NCBI RefSeq assembly: GCF_000429225.1
Contig: NZ_KE386865.1
Span: forward strand, 38,985 to 102,984
Length of the DNA: 64,000 nucleotides
Reading direction: 5' to 3'
From: Actinomyces dentalis DSM 19115
GTDB taxonomy: Bacteria > Actinomycetota > Actinomycetes > Actinomycetales > Actinomycetaceae
In this document: one piece after another, positions 63,221 through 64,000 of the stretch
How positions within the stretch are numbered: position 1 is the first letter of the stretch
How the letters are laid out: every line of letters starts with the position of its first letter
Made by a program: the position numbers and the translations under genes
Notes under the pieces: generated by a model
What the model was told of the DNA's origin: nothing
What the model saw: only the letters and a program-made list of their open reading frames with translations
The model's database searches: none

Positions 63221-63867
63221 TGTTTTGTGTTCGTGGTTTTGGCGGAGGGGTTGGGGTTTCTCTCTTTTTTTGGGGGGTTGTTCTGGCTTGTCCGTCGTGT
63301 TTTCTCGGGCTTCTGGGGTTTTCTGTGTTTCTCGTTCGTTCTGCTCCATGTGTTGGGGTGGGGGGCGGGTTGCGGGGGGTTCCGGGGTTCGGGGTTTGGT
63401 GCGCCCGGGTGTCTTGCTTCCTTTTCGTGGGGGGCGGGTCGGTGGCTTGCTTCCTTTTCGTGGGGGTGGGCTTGGGGTGCGCCTGCGCGCGCCCGGTTCC
63501 TGAGTTGTCCGGTTCTGGCTGTGGTCGGGGTCGGTGGTCGGGTTCGGGGTGTGCGCGTCGCCCGGCTTCCTGCTGTGTTGTGGTGGGGGTCGGGTTGTGC
63601 CCGGTTTCCTGTTCGTGTTCGCGGTGTTGTTGTCGTGTTCGCGGGGGGTTTTCGGGTGTTGTTTTTTCCGTCCGGTGCTTCTCGTGTCTTCTGGTTCTGC
63701 GGTGCTTGGTCCTTTGTTGGGTTGTGGTTTCCGCGGGGTTGGGGGGTTGTGGGGGGTGTCGGGTTGGGTTGGGGTTGTTTTTTCTCCGGCTTCTGTTGTA
63801 CTGGCCCGGGCTTGTTTCCGGTTTCCTTCGTGGGGGCTGGTTTGGGTTTGGGTTGGGTTTTGTTTGG
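63221..63867 (+). other. Adenine-depleted, G/T-rich rRNA leader
   Basis: This 647-base stretch contains only four A residues on the transcribed-sense strand (63246, 63348, 63503, 63800); 63504-63799 has none. It contains G-run clusters at 63355-63404 and 63735-63774 able to form G-quadruplexes, and a 20-base direct repeat (63413-63432, 63446-63465, period 33). No gene on either strand: the long opposite-strand frame is a Pro/Thr/Arg/Asn artefact of composition. Confidence 0.9.
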
Positions 63868-64000
63868 AGAGTTTGATCCTGGCTCAGGACGAACGCTGGC
63901 GGCGTGCTTAACACATGCAAGTCGAACGGGCCCGCCCCTGTTTTTGGGGGTGGGTTGAGTGGCGAACGGGTGAGTATCACGTGAGTAACCTGCCCCCTGC
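63862..64000 (+). rRNA. 16S ribosomal RNA, 5' end
   Basis: Begins near TTTGGAGAGTTTGATCCTGG and continues with GGACGAACGCTGGCGGCGTG and CACATGCAAGTCGAACGG, standard 16S 5' sequence of Actinobacteria. Only about 139 bases are included. The exact mature 5' end is estimated. Confidence 0.97.

Noticed and set aside
62721..63980. 419-codon minus-strand frame across the rRNA leader
   Set aside because: It arises because the sense strand lacks A, so the other strand lacks T and therefore stop codons; its Pro/Thr/Arg/Asn/Lys content has no domain, and it runs into the 16S gene.

Overview
This is a very GC-rich actinobacterial chromosome segment, most likely from Actinomyces or a close relative in the Actinomycetaceae. 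The signs are the 16S rRNA 5' end at the right edge (actinobacterial, no species call attempted), an AdnAB-type double helicase-nuclease pair, a DUF3107/ferritin-like/DEAD-helicase block, a Tad pilus cluster with a small Flp-like pilin, an LAxTG sortase substrate, a PTS for sugar uptake and GatCAB. Many genes have no Shine-Dalgarno sequence and instead carry a TANNNT-like -10 hexamer ending 6-8 bases before the start codon, which points to widespread leaderless mRNAs.

Layout. 1-774: metal-responsive ArsR regulator coupled to a CDF metal exporter (cut by the left edge). 775-1693: about 900 bases without a gene, holding three different repeat structures. 1694-9060: housekeeping genes (Xaa-Pro aminopeptidase, Gfo/Idh oxidoreductase, PHP phosphoesterase, MarC membrane protein, DEAD-box RNA helicase, ferritin-like protein, DUF3107 protein). 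9248-11485: a single-chain RNA repair enzyme (kinase, phosphatase, RNA ligase). 11564-19531: adnA-adnB and a kinase-fold protein missing a metal-binding Asp. 19783-24503: six-gene Tad pilus operon. 24577-28561: small membrane protein and divergent LysR regulator, release factor 2, then an alpha/beta hydrolase under a TetR regulator with two palindromic operators. 28809-34815: ettA, a membrane-anchored Mrr-like protein, and a DUF4418/ABC exporter-type operon.

34850-43889 is a sugar PTS region: ptsI with a coupled acyl-CoA thioesterase, a free-standing EIIB, malQ, an EIIB-EIIA operon, a GntR/UTRA regulator and the EIIC permease; sites resembling DasR/NagR operators lie before EIIB-EIIA and EIIC, so a GlcNAc- or glucose-type PTS controlled by the GntR protein is the best reading. 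44051-57635: pepN, an LCP cell-wall ligase, an LAxTG-anchored surface protein, glycerate kinase, an M13 peptidase, rpiB, a Nei-type glycosylase, proline iminopeptidase and a membrane-bound L,D-transpeptidase. 57864-62794: gatC-gatA-gatB and an ACT-domain malic enzyme, closed by a very long terminator hairpin.

62795-64000 is the start of an rRNA operon: tandem promoters, the conserved actinobacterial leader motif, then about 647 bases with only four A residues on the transcribed-sense strand, followed by the 16S rRNA start near 63862. This A-depleted, G/T-rich leader with G-quadruplex-type G-runs is the most unusual sequence in the window; the single-chain RNA repair enzyme is the most interesting protein.
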